Origin: Paratinospora sagittata | Taxonomy: Eukaryota > Streptophyta > Magnoliopsida > Ranunculales > Menispermaceae | Length of the DNA: 64,000 bases | Direction: 5' to 3' | NCBI GenBank assembly: GCA_035771175.1 | Contig: CM069608.1 | Coordinates: forward strand, 7,828,519 to 7,892,518 | In this document: positions 31,337 to 43,813 of the stretch, piece after piece | How the letters are laid out: each line of letters starts with the position of its first letter | How positions within the stretch are numbered: position 1 is the first letter of the stretch | Notes under the pieces: model-generated | Database searches by the model: none | The model's input: the letters and a program-made list of their open reading frames with translations, nothing else | Told to the model about the DNA's origin: nothing | Position numbers and translations under genes: made by a program

Positions 31337-34300
31337 TCAAATCAATTGCTCCACAATTATCTTACCTGTGGCATGCCCATCGATGCTCTTAGCCCAAGCA
31401 TCTTCTGCCTTGCTCAACGGATGCTTCGAATCAATGACCGTCTTAAGCTTCCCTTCCCTCACCAACCCAACCAAATACCCGACATCCTCTGCCGTAGGAT
31501 TCACAAGCAATGGCAACAATTGCTTCTTCGAAAAGGTCAGCTTCTTCAATGCAAAGGTCATAAAAGCACTAGGCCCAGGAGTTAAATCTATGACCTTACC
31601 GTTCTCGCTTAAGTTAGGCTCAAAAGTGGACCATGGAATACCCGTTGTGCAGTGGATTACTGCATCATATTTCCGACCCGACGGACTTCTCAGGGCCGCT
31701 CCTTCAGGGATTTTATAGTCAAGAACCTCGTCGGCGCCTAAGCTCTTGACAAATTCAATGTTTCGCGCACCACAAGTAGCTGTGACGTGCGTGTTTCCAA
31801 GCTTTGCCAACTGGACGGCGTAGTGACCAACTCCGCCAGAGGCAGCGGTGACTAGAATGTTTTTTTGGTTGCTGTTGGTGTTGCCGTTGAGGTTGATTCC
31901 AGCGGCCTTGGTCAGGGCTTGATGGGCAGTGACACCCGCGACGGGTAAGGCTGCACCTTCAGCTGCAGACACTTCGGGAGGCCTTTTGACGGCCGAATTC
32001 TCCTTAGCCACCGCGAATTCAGCCAATCCACCTCCATTCTGGTGTCAAAGAAGGATTATGAGAGTATAAACCAGAATTTATCTAAAAACATCAAGAAATA
32101 GCAGTACAGATTGTTGCAAGGCTAATGTTCAAGATCAGAAAGGCAAAGCCAATTTTAAAAGGTTTGTGGAAACCAGCTCAGGGAAGCTGTTAATTGAGTT
32201 TAGTTCAATCCAGGAGCTAAAATGGTATGCGAAGGTATTTTGGAAAAACAAGTACATTGTTGCCTCAAAATATTAGTTCATTCAGGATGACGAATCAAAT
32301 GGCACTAAATTTAATTATAGGGATGATAGTATCATAATAAAATAACCATTTGCGGGTATTGATAACTTGGGGAATTGGTTGGGAATTTGATTAAAAAAAA
32401 CCAAGTATAGGCAACTGTATCACTTTTGTATCTTTCATTGATTTATCAGTAAATTTGCAACCATTTGCATTTTGCTTCCAACTCAAGTAAGATCATTAAA
32501 AGAGATGCAAATAGTTCATCAATCATGTGATCCCAAAAGAGTTTTCTGGAGGCAGATCAGATTGGATCAAGGCTAATAAACCTAATAATTGAATCAGTCG
32601 GAAGTTGGAAGTTGGAATCAGCCCTTGTATATATTTTTTCTACGATTATTTGGGAAGCTTCTACAGCTCAAAATTTCTGAATGGTTACATCAAAATCTAC
32701 AAGGAAGAATATAAAAAATTTGGGTCCCTAACAGATGGCATCGGATTTTTCTTTTCTTCATCTGTTAATCAAGTCCAAAAACTAATTAGAAATATATCAA
32801 TAACACAGAAATTATTACAATAAATAGGCGGGTGAGATAGAGAATAACATTACTTGGGAATGTGTGGTGAATTGATCTTTTTGAGGAAATAAATAAAAAA
32901 CCATTTGACAGTAAAAAGTGAAAATAAAAGTCATGAGAAACTACAAAAATCTCTTGAAGAAAGTGATAATTAAGCTTATAATCAAACTTAACTGTGTTTT
33001 AAGTTCTAGGAACATATGACATTTTTTTTAAAGAAAGTGACAGCATGCATATATGGGTCCAACTAATTTAAATTTAAGTTCTCAGCAAGGATGTCCACTT
33101 GTCTAGCTTTTGGAAAAAAACTTGAATGATAATAGAGTTTAAGAATGGTTGATTAAATATTTATTGTATCGCATAAGCAATTTCTATCTTTTCTTCCTCT
33201 TCCCTTCTTTCTAGTTTTCATTCTCTTCTTTCGCTTATTTTTTCCCAGATACAGATGATGATACTTTTAATTTGTGAATAGATACTGAAATGTGAGCTGC
33301 CTTATATTCCCAATCGAGTAAAACAAATACGAATTAAAAAATGTAAGTGAATACTCACAGCAAGGCCAAGATAAGCTACAACTTTGTCACCAGCACTGAA
33401 ATTTTTGACAGCAGGACCAACCTCTACTACCTCTCCTGCTATGTCAGTACCTATTCCATTAAGAATAAATGTAAGTGTGTAGTTCGCGATACTTTTAGAT
33501 AGGATTTTCAACTCATGAATTATTTAAATCAACAAAACGCATGTTGAAATAAATGGTATTTTATTGACTAAGGTGAACGCATTCAACTTTAATTGAGAAG
33601 TTCTATATTGCTTCAACAGTTAAGATACTCATGAGAGGGGTATGCTAATATGTTGAGTATCTAATAATATACTACTACAATGCATGTTAGTAAAGTAATC
33701 CAAGCAGAGGCAAGGCACACGCTTAACTAGACAGAATTTAGCACAAAGAATCAGTAAAGAAAAAAGATTTCTATTTGTAAATATAAGCCTCTGCTTTGAA
33801 CCTAATGGAAATCTATGAATTCCAAACACAAGAAATAGGCTCCAATTTTTATCAATAAAGAATACCATGTCATACCCAAGTGAAACATAGATTAAAACTC
33901 CAAATATAAGATTCATGCAAAATGTCTGTAAGGGTTAGTCTATGTGATGCTGCATACTCTTACTGGATTGACACCAACATATGTATATCTGTGTTATATA
34001 GATCAAAACCAGCTACAGACACATTGATACGATGCTCTCTCTAGAAACAAAGTTTACCCAATAATAGAGAACCCTTGAGGAGAACAAATATCGAAAAATT
34101 AAATGTTAATCTATTGGCTGCTTATGAAACATTTAAGGCTTGATGATAAATAAATGATCAAGGATTGAGACAAGCATTATCCAGAATTCAAGTTATGATG
34201 AGATATAGGAACCCCTTATCCAAGCTAAAATTGTCCGGATTTGGACTCCCGATGCCTTGGATTTTTTCTTACTAATCAATCAAACACTTGGAAAAGGCCC

Positions 34301-37300
34301 TGATAGTGGCAAGAAAGAGTTTCATATTTCACAGATATGGATCACATACTTTTCCCTCCAGTGCAAGGATCGAAAATTCAAATTCATCTTGGACTCCGAT
34401 TACTTGAAAATCAGAATTAATTCAAGGAAGTTTAATTTTATATAGAGAATTTTTGTAAAAATTTGTTAAGTTAGAGAAGTTTAAAGAATTTTTGCATAGA
34501 TGCTAAAATATCTAGATTTATAGTAATATAAGCTAAAAACTAATATAAATAGACACTTCAAATACAAAATAATATCCCTAACAAAAATCTTGTTGAGTGG
34601 CTTGATGAATTTGAAGTGGTGGCTTGTGGTTTTGATCCCTTTTCTATGTTTTGTAATTTGTAAGATCTCATGATCCATGATCCAATCCAATAAACTCCTT
34701 CACTGATCCTACATAGGATACCAATCCTTACAACCTTGGGCACATCCACTTAAAATTAGGCTGCAAGTGTTCTTGTTCCTCAATGTTCATAACACTTGAA
34801 AGGACAAACTTGTAGTTGGAATTGTAACTTTTTTGTTAACTAATTTGTGTAATTCTATGCCAAAGTTCATACTATATTCATTTCATTTGTAATGTTTGTT
34901 GGTCATACTGCATATATTCTTTTTATGGTCACATATACTCCAAACCTTTTCTAGGAATGTAAAATATCGCGATTGTTCAGATACTGTGTTTGAATAAGGT
35001 TGTGTAGAACTTATCAAATATGATCTTCTATCTTGTGTTAAACCATTGTTGGCTGGGTAGAATCTTGTTGTAGACATTAATGTGTGTTAAGTAGTCATTA
35101 GTACTAATTAGTGTTATTAGGTCTATATGTTTAGATACCATGGATTCTATTATACATACATACACACACACACGCACACACACACACACACACACATATA
35201 TATGACTGCTGATAAACAAAGGTGAGAAACCAAAATGGAATAATTTCGATAAATGGTATTGAGAAGTTTACTATATTCTTGAGCAAGAGCTTCTTGAAGC
35301 TCTTGATGAAAGTTTCACTAAGCTTGAGCATGGGACTTCTTCTCAACCCAAGAGAGATCATGAAGCCTTCCTAGTAAGAAGTACAAGACTGCTTAAAAGT
35401 AAAGTTTGGAATGACTTCAGCCATTAGATTCTAACATTTGACTATCTTGTCTTAGACTATATCAAATATCAACACCATACAATGACTACGAGGCACCACC
35501 TAAGGGAACTGTTCTTGAAATTAAACATAAATTATATTAATATATTAGAATTAGCTAGGGGAAAAAGAAGAAGTCCTGCCCCAACACAACTACAAAATAG
35601 AAGCACAAGAAATTGCCAACCCCTCAGCCAATTACTAAGTTTATAACCCTTAGACAATTTATAGGCGGACACCTATCAAAATTGATTTGAGAATTGAACT
35701 TGGTTAGACATGTTCTCACTAATGAACAATCTGTCTAAGTCGTTATCCATGCACTTCTCAAGGTTAGTGACATATGAATGTTAAATATCACTAACAACAA
35801 AAGTATTAAAACTTTCAGTGATATAGCTCAACACATGAAATTGATGGTTGAGGATTTCGAAGTTGCCAAAGCCTATTCCTAGGCCTTTGTAGCATCAACA
35901 GAACCAAGTTCATGCAAAGCTTTAGGCTTTAAAAGAAGGATGTTTTTGATGTTTGGAAGCAGTCTAAAGTGTTGGTCTCTACTTGGATTGCAAGTAACAA
36001 GCTATCTAAGGGGTTTTAGTCTATATGAGTGGCTTAGGGTTTGGGGGATTATCTTGTACTTTGTGGAGTTGTCAGTCCAATGGGGGCATTCTTAGTCCTT
36101 GACACTTGGCTTTGTTTCTTTTTCTTTATATTTTGGTTTTAGTAAATTTTTTCATTTCTTATCAAAAGAAGAAAGAGAACTTGGAAATTCCCAAACATGG
36201 AAAGTAAGGAAACAAAGGGTGATCCATGAGGTACGAGAAAGAAATTTGACAACAATTGTCACAAGAAGGACAAGTAGAGAGGTAAGAAAAAGAACGAAGG
36301 TGAGATGCAATGCTATACCTATAATCGTGGAATTCTAGGTCATTTTGCAAGTGAATTCTCATTATCGCAATGTTTCTAGTAGTATGTCACTCATTAAATC
36401 ACATCATTAATGGATTATAGACTCAAGGGCAACAAATCATGTAGCAAAAGATTGTGGAACTTTCATATAATATTGATGGATTCTAGTGAAGCTCATTGGA
36501 TATTTGTGAGAAATAATCCCATAGAAGATGTCACAGAATTGATGCCTTAAGATTGAGCTACATGGTCGTCATATCTTACTCCTACATGATATCCTCTATG
36601 CATTAGAGATATGAAAAAACTTGGTCTCAATGGTTGTTATTCTTAGTCAGGGATGGTTAATGGTAGAACTTTTCTTTTGATAACTGACTATTACGGTTCT
36701 AGTTATTTTTCAAATGGATTTATTGTTCTAGGTACTGAATATGTTGATGCCATTAATGATAATTGTTTTTTCTTTAATTGCATCTCTGAGTATGGATGCA
36801 AATGCATTGCGTGCTAGACATGACCATATAGGCAGGATGCAAGACTAGATTTGATAGGAAAGGCCCAACAATAAGCAAAAGTTGGCTTATTCATCTGTAC
36901 ACATTGTCTAGCTAGAAAAACTAGCAAAACCACTTGGTAAAGCTATCAGAGCAGGCACAGCATTGCGCAATTCATTCATTTTGATATTTCTAGTCCAATG
37001 CATATGCCATATATGGAAAAGGTGTGATGCCTCATAAATTAATTTATATGATCATACACGATTTTAAACAATTTGGACATGTCTATGTGATCTCACACAA
37101 AAACATTGGATTCCTTCAAAGAATATATAACTTTAATAAGACAGGGTCTCTCTCTCCTATGGTAACTAAAAAATCATTTGGAATATAAAAGGTTACATTG
37201 TCACCCATTCCACATGGCGATCCTATGTCGATGTCTGTGTGAGAGCAAATCAAGACTACACCTTTAACAAGAAATCTTAATACACTTAAGCACTTAACAA

Positions 37301-40300
37301 TAGGACTTCTACTAAAATTAGCCTCCTATAAAATAACTGAAATAGAATTACAATCCAACTAATTGCAATGCGCCTAAATCAGAAATTAGAATCTCACTAA
37401 AACTGAAAGAACTTAACAAATTAGTGAAAATAAAAAGAATCCCTAAATAACATATAATTTGCTTTGTTAGGGCCATCATGATCCCATATTAGAGATTTTG
37501 CTAAAACCTATTTACAAATACTTCCAAGTTTGAAAATTACGTAAGCAATTGAATATTATTCACTTACAAGCAACTATTTCCCATATTTAAAATCAAAGAT
37601 ACATTGCAGTAATAAATCCAATTGATCCAATGAATCTAAGCAAGCCTGTAACACTCTAAATGATCATCTAGGGACCAAATGAGTTAGATTTCACAACAGA
37701 ACAAGACATGTCGCACTATTACTTATATCAACTAATCAAACACATTTCAAATGAAGAAATACAATTATGGATTATTAGGGGTCAATATAAGTTGGTCGTT
37801 TAGCCACTGATGTAGGACATCATAATCTAGTAGCATTGCATGAACGATGAACAAGAGTAGCATTCACCATGTTAGACTAGTTAAAAGGGGAAAAAAGTTC
37901 TAAACAATTTGACACAAATATTGACAGCTATAACTGCTGACCACAAAAAAAGTCTGGAAGTACCTGGTATGTAAGGAAATTTGCGAGGCAGGAAAGGACG
38001 TATCACACCCTTTTGAATTTTCCAATCAACTGGATTTATAGTTGTTGCTTCCAGCTTAAGCAAAATCTCGTCGTTGTTTGGAGCAGGAACTGGAACTTCC
38101 ACATGCTGCAATAAGTAGGAAATCTAAGCCATAAGACTCATAACACGATAACAAGAAACGACCATTGACGTTGATTGCATTATTTGCATCAACCATGGTT
38201 CAAAAATTCTCCGAAATTCGGCAAACTTCATGAATCATTTCCCTTTTGTTTTACCATCGAAGTGCGAAGTGGATGTAAAATAAAAATTGCCGAAATAATT
38301 CGAAAAACTCGACAAAATTCGATAAACTTAGGTAAAATTTATATTTTTCAATTAAAAAATGCGAAAAATAAACAAAAAATTTGATAAAATTCGACAACAT
38401 TCGATAAGTTTCAACAAAATTCGACAGAGAAGTAAAAAAATGTTATTTCATCAATAGAAAACAAACAAATACCAATAATTATGTATTATTTTCAACTTCA
38501 TCAACCAATATAACAATATAAATTTTTAAAAATAATTTAGCAAGCTCACAAATTATGTAGTTTATGGGATATCTTTCACCAAAAAGAAAAGAGAAGAAGC
38601 AAAAATAAATAAAAATAAATAAATAAAGTTGAGATAAGATAAAAACTTAAAAAGAAATTAAAAGAGTTCCCAAAGCCATCTTCTTTTAGTTAACTCTTAT
38701 AAAACGAGATTAAAAAAATACATTTAAATAATAAATTAATAAATTAAAACTCAAACTAGCAACGTATACAGTTGAGAAGCAAGTCACCACAAAATTAAAT
38801 ATCAAAACAAAGAAAAGGAATTAAGACCAAAAGCCACCATTTCAAATTCATCAACCCCCTTAACAAAATTGATTTTGTGAGGTCACTTATTGATATTTTT
38901 ATATATTAAAAGTGTTTACTTATATTAATTTTTAGCTTATACTACAATAAATCTAGATATTTAAGCATATATACAAAAATTCTCTAAACTTCTTTAATTT
39001 AGCGAATTTTTACAAAAATTCTCCATGTCGAATTAAACTTCTCTGAATTAATTCCAATTTTCAAGTGACCGAAGTCCAGTCGAAATCGAATTTTTGATCC
39101 TTGGCATCAACTATTCAATACCTATGTAATTGGGCATGTGTACGGTAGTAAGCAATTGATGAATAAAATCAAACTATAGAAGCAGAAAAGACATTGATGA
39201 CTAAAATCTGGAGAGAAGCTAATTGCTAGTGTTCATCAATCCAATGGGGTGTCTTCCTTCACCCCTATACCCATTCCTAAAGATGTGTACATACTTGTAG
39301 ATAGGGATGCTTCGGGTATCCCATATGAGAGATCGTAAATTTTTTGCCCTCTATTAATATATTACATTTTTACCTTTCAAAAAAAATAAAAAATAAAAAA
39401 ATAAAAAATAAATTAATATTTTTTTTCTTAGAATCACTAGATTGCTCCTACAAATCAATCCTAGAGCTTAGGAATTCCTTGACCAAACAAGAGCAAGTAG
39501 CCCCCATATCGACTTTAACCATTCATACATCGTCATCTATAAGTGTGAACTAGAAGTATTTATAAACCTATTACTTTCATATTACAAGTCAACTTCCAAA
39601 TTTTATTCAAAGAAGTCTTAATCCTAATGAAAAAAGGGCATGCCCATTGCAGAAAGCTCCTACTATGATACCATTGTAGGGCTCGGAGGAAGGGTCGATG
39701 AATGCGACCTTACACCTACATTGTAAAGAGGTTATAATTATTAATTAGATTTGAATTTGTATCCTCCAACTCACAATGGAGCAACCCTTTATCATTGCAC
39801 TAAAGTTCACCTTCCATCCTCATCCTAATAACTTACTAGAAAATAATAAAACTCTAATAAATCAAAACTTCTAGGCCAGTCAAACTAGAATGTTAGGTAA
39901 CAAGACTAAAAACTCTATTTATTAGTGTTGTCAAGGCGCCAAGACAATGCCTGAGTGACTGGCCCCATCTAGGCAAGGTAGTACCCAGGCATCGCTAAGA
40001 GAGGCCTTGCCATATTCTCTATGACCATCTAAATAAATAATTAATAAGGTTTATACATACAAACCTTTCATATATACTTACATACCTAGTCCACAATATT
40101 GTAAGAGTCAAATATTTTGTAAAAAAAGATTAACTATATTTTGCACTTTACAATTTGCGTTTGCAAATTAGAAACTAGAATAAAATATTAAAAAATAAGA
40201 CAAGTTGGCATAGAGTGAAAGTATACAATTTAAAGAGGTATGTTTGATGCAATACTTATAACAAAATGGAAAATATTTGTAGTGATATAACAAAAACAAA

Positions 40301-43300
40301 ATAGAAAATCAATATTAGAAAATAGGAAAAAGAAAAACATTCCTTGCATAATGGAAATATAAGTATAACACTAAATTTAAAAGTTATGCCAATATTCAAG
40401 CTATCCAATTACATTTCTAACAATACGAAGAAAAAATAACCTTATGCTTTCTATTTTCTACATTGAACCCCTTGAAATTAAAAGATATTCAAAGAGCTCC
40501 AATGCTCGCCTTAAGTATGGCCTAGGCGATTTAGTTGTAAATGACCTAGGCGATGAACTAGTTGTTGCCTAGGTGTGGCCTTGACAATAATCCTTTTCAT
40601 TAAACCTTAAATAACTCTAGACTAAACTCCAAATTTACACAATAAAACAATAAGGGAATTCATTGTAGATATTTAATCATGTATTGAAAAAAATAATAAA
40701 CCTATAACTTGTGTAGGAATCGTAGATTAACTTGAGGTGTCCCAATAGTATTGAGTATAAATGGCTGCCACACCATGATCCTTGGCCATTGGCCCACAAC
40801 TCTTTCTCATTGATTTATGTCAATTACCTTCGTGGGGGCCTGATAACCAAGGCTTGGAATATGACTTTAATTATTCTCATCATTAAGAACTATTATTATA
40901 TATTATTGTTTATTTAAATAAGAAAAGTTTCCATTATTCTATTTTTACTCTCAAAATTCTTTACAAGTATATTACATGGTTAAACTTGCCTACATAAGAT
41001 TTTTTTTTTCTAAAAGGAATTTATGATGCAAAAAAAAGGTAAGATACATTATTACTATTTTTGCATTAATCTACTAAACCTTCCAACTATTATTTCTTAT
41101 TATACTCAAAGAGCACCAATAAAAATTATATTTCCCCTAAAACAATGCCTTAAAATTTTCAAAAAAACAAAATGTTTAAAACATATTGGTTTAAACATTG
41201 AGTTTTATACCAACAAATTAAAGAAAAGTGACAATTCATACTTTATATAAAATTGCTTCAGTAACTAGAGAGGGAATACCCTTGGCTCTTTGGGTCCTTA
41301 GCACTTTGATCGACCTAAAATATTTGCAATCGTTAACTAGACTCATTTATCTTTCCAACGAGTAGTCACACATCAATTTCTAAACAATACTCAAATTCTG
41401 GTAAGTTTTCAAGGATTTAGGGTTTAGGAATATATATATATATATACGCTTCTAGGCTCTACTTCCAAAAATCCCTTCCTTTCACTGCAATATAAACAAG
41501 AGCAAATAAAAGAAAGTATTGATATCAATTTTCTAACATGAAATAACCCTTGCCTATTGGCATATAATAGAAACTCCAACAGTAATTTTTTAATTACATA
41601 AATATTCATCATTCTTCTCTTTTATTTTCTAAACAAAACCGAAAAGACTACTCTTCTTGCAAGGTACCCCCTATACCATTCCTCCTTGCTAGAAGTATCT
41701 TGTCCTACAAAACAGTTAGGTAAGCTACACCCCAGTACAACATTCTCTTGTTAATTGTTATTCCACTCATATGAGGAATAATATTTCATCATATAGAAGA
41801 GACAAGAAAAAAAAAGTTCATTACATTGTGTCATACATTAATGTTGCAAATATCAGTTTATTTATCTCACGGTGTATAATCATCAAGAGCCCTTGAACCT
41901 CTATCCTTGGCATATCTCTTTGAACTCATAACGTGCATTGGAAGTTTCTACTTCATCTCAATGGTTCCTAAGGGTAGTTTTCTTCTAAAACCATAGTCAA
42001 ACATCTCTACTGTCTCATTATTCTCTCTTGAGTGATAGAAACAAGGTAAATAATATGAATTGGTATGCATAAGTTCAAATGAACCAACAATAAAAAAATA
42101 AACGAACTGTAGAGGAACATCTCAATCATATGAAGATCACCCAAGTCACATGCTTCAGCCAATATAAGATTTTTTTTTCTTTTTTTTGATAACCGAGGGT
42201 ATCCAAATATCCAGTCCCGACTAATTCCTTGGGCCCTTGGTTGCTCAAGCGGGAGATGCCCCTAGTGGCCAACGCTAGTGGAAAGTCAAACTTGCGATCT
42301 TGTTTCCTGAGTCGAGTGCCCCGAGCCATTCAACCAACCGAATGTTGGTTCAGCCAATATAAGAAATCAACATACACAAACAAGCATCAACACATGATTA
42401 CATTAAATCAAGATTCAAAACAAACGCACAATTACAATCAAGTACTAATCTACACATAAAGAAATCTAGACTGCATTCCTCATATTTTTATTTGATGGAT
42501 GGAACTTTAAGACCAATGATTCCCCTTTTATTAAAAGAATATCATACATTGGGCTTTACAAGTAAAACTCTGTACTCTCTTTTGCTTACAAGGCTTTCAC
42601 TTTTAGGTGGTTTTCAGACCTAAATAAGACAGAGATTTAAGGGTGATGTATTTCAAGTTTCAACCTCAATGGCACCTAATCAAGCACAAAGGTGGCATAT
42701 CAATTTTTTCTCCAAGGCATTGATCTTTTAAAAATAATACCTTTTAAAACATGAAAAGTTATACGCTATTGATCTCTTTCAAAATCAAATTTTTCTACAT
42801 GATTTGAGGAAAATCATTGGTGTACAAGCAAAGTATCCTAGAGGTATTTACACATGTGTCACTTTAGCAATTTCCTTCTAGTAATATAGTGGAAGCCATT
42901 GCAAAAGAAGGAAAATCTTAAGAGTAGGATCACAGAGCTAAAGACCCCAACAGGCCAGTGATTGAATATGAAATAGCTCATGTTATGGTCATGCTCAAGC
43001 TTCGAATCTGCACATACAACCGTATCATAACGTAATAAATTACCAATATATAGTAGATACAATATTTTTCTTCTTTAAAATGATAACATCCATTGCTTGT
43101 CAAACTAACTGTTGACCTGAGAAATGCAATATTCCAAGTGGCAAATTATAAATCGAATTTAATAGCAACCCTACATTCTTCCACCAATCCAAAACAATTT
43201 TTTAAAAAAAACCCTTATGCAGAAACCAAATATAGAGAGGAAAATTATTAAAAAAAAAAAAAAAAAAACATCAAAACAATCAACTTGCCACCCAGAAACT

Positions 43301-43589
43301 AAAACAAACAAAAGGGTATCTCAAATAATTTCTCATGAAAATTAAACAAATTTTCAGAAATCAAACTTAAACCCAAATGAAAAAAAAAAAAACATAAAAA
43401 ATACCAAAAAAAAACAGAATTTCAAAGCAGGACAAGCCCAGTAGAGCAAGAAAAACAGAAAATAGGAGCAAAAAAAAAAAAAAAAAATTTTAAAAGGGTA
43501 ATTTTTTATTTTTTATTTTTTACCTTCAAACCAGCAGCACCGCCACCATATCCACTAAACTGAACTGCATGCATAAGCTTTCCAGCCAT
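31337..43589 (-). CDS. CEQORH: Quinone oxidoreductase, chloroplast-envelope type (ceQORH homologue), four exons
   Basis: Exons on the minus strand: 43524..43589, 37964..38105, 33359..33450 and 31337..32038. All junctions are GT/AG and in frame, giving 1,002 nt and 333 aa, close to the usual size of about 330 aa. The start is the ATG opening MAGKLMHAVQFSGYGGGAAG; the same ATG is kept in the duplicate. Residues 23-100 form the GroES-like part (INPVDWKIQKG, then GTDIAGEVVEVGPAVKNFSA). The NADPH-binding fold follows, with AASGGVGHYAVQLAKLG at 165-181 and later GADEVLDYK. No zinc ligands are seen, as expected for the zinc-independent quinone reductase branch of the MDR superfamily. Plant relatives reduce reactive alpha,beta-unsaturated carbonyls with NADPH and enter the inner chloroplast envelope without a cleaved transit peptide; none is visible here. 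Introns are 5.4, 4.5 and 1.3 kb, and the first two are filled with transposon relics. Confidence 0.93.
34364..34738. mobile_element. Chimeric hAT-like MITE in intron 2
   Basis: The left part (34364..about 34650, from CAAGGATCGAAAATTC) matches the inverted end of the element at 38194..39103. The right part (about 34645..34738, inverted CAAGGTTGTAAGGATTGG) matches 5198..5300. Both ends thus begin CAAGG but come from different families. No TSD was found (CTCCAGTG against GGCACATC), so it may be a composite or rearranged. Confidence 0.5.
35150..35200. repeat. (CA)n microsatellite
   Basis: About 40 bp of CA repeats, broken by one CG, lie beside TATATATA inside intron 2. Confidence 0.9.
35660..37230 (+). 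pseudogene. Old Copia gag/pol remnant, copy B, with the empty site for the younger Copia
   Basis: A broken gag/pol relic opposite to the gene, inside intron 2. It aligns with 5930..6814 plus 18893..19690. Near 36466 the sequence ATAATATTGATGG is continuous, showing the site before the 12-kb Copia inserted in copy A. Frames contain many stops, and pol ends after the integrase start. Confidence 0.75.
38194..39103. mobile_element. Non-autonomous hAT-like element, 910 bp, 8-bp TSD GCATCAAC
   Basis: The ends CATGGTTCAAAAATTC and CAAGGATCAAAAATTC (inverted) form a 16-bp terminal repeat with two mismatches. GCATCAAC lies at 38186..38193 and again at 39104..39111. Copy A has a single GCACCAACTGTTCAAC at this place (near 20658), an empty site. 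An 8-bp TSD with CA-starting ends fits hAT. The left third repeats variants of AAATTCG(G/A)(C/T)AAA. No transposase frame is present. Confidence 0.85.
39112..39927. other. Intron 1 filler without gene
   Basis: After about 80 bp shared with copy A (to about 39190), the sequence is private to copy B. It has an A-rich run near 39378..39415 and no recognisable domain. It probably belongs to one or more old insertions whose ends could not be found. Confidence 0.4.
39928..40588. mobile_element. Probable MITE with TTGTCAAGGC termini in intron 1
   Basis: TTGTCAAGGCGCC at 39928 faces its inverse GCCTTGACAA at 40578..40587. Inner parts share CCTAGGC-type repeats near both ends (CTAGGCAAGG on the left, GCCTAGGCGA on the right). 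It is 660 bp and AT-rich inside. The end sequence resembles common plant hAT-derived MITEs. A target-site duplication was not clear. Confidence 0.55.
40589..42153. other. Intron 1 filler without gene
   Basis: AT-rich, private to copy B, with no supported coding region. It contains an (AT)n run at about 41429..41447. Nothing else could be identified. Confidence 0.4.
42170..42348 (-). mobile_element. tRNA-derived SINE with 16-bp TSD
   Basis: A 179-bp element on the minus strand ends in an A-rich tail (T-run at 42170). It is framed by TTCAGCCAATATAAGA at 42154..42169 and 42349..42364. Near the 5' end it has an A-box-like TGGCTCGGGGCACTC. About 30 bp later comes a B-box-like GATCGCAAGTTTGACTT, as in a tRNA-type RNA polymerase III promoter. 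It sits in intron 1 in the same direction as the gene. Confidence 0.85.
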
Positions 43590-43726
43590 TTCCACCGATT
43601 TTGATTCAACAAAAATGACAATTTCTCACATGCTGTTTAATGCCTCTTCTTGTTTCTGCCTATGAACGCAAATGGAGAGAGCTCTGCCACTCGTTCCTCT
43701 GTACTAAGTCAAATGACGAAAGTGCC

Positions 43727-43732
43727 CACGTG
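43727..43732. promoter_or_regulatory. G-box (CACGTG) in the ceQORH promoter
   Basis: GCCCACGTGGCC lies about 140 bp upstream of the start codon. The CCCACGTGG core is also present in the duplicate's promoter (22292..22300). It is a candidate bZIP/bHLH/ABA-type site; use in the plant is inferred. Confidence 0.55.
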
Positions 43733-43813
43733 GCCTAACCAACCTTTGTGTGCGTTTGCGACTTTTTCCGATGGATTTACAAGTCCGGAATCGAGACACG
43801 CCTTTCTTAGGTT

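Larger units (their letters stand above)
35375..43813 (-). repeat. Segmental duplication, copy B (within the intact ceQORH locus)
   Basis: This is the counterpart of 5655..22384. Shared parts: old Copia relic (35660..37230), the stretch to exon 2, exon 2, parts of intron 1 (38106..38190 and about 42610..43523), exon 1 and the promoter up to 43813. Intron 1 is longer than in copy A (5.4 against 1.5 kb), mainly from insertions between 38194 and 42600. Confidence 0.85.

Noticed and set aside
31346..31718. Plus-strand frames opposite exon 4 of the oxidoreductase
   Set aside because: Antisense shadows of a well-supported exon.
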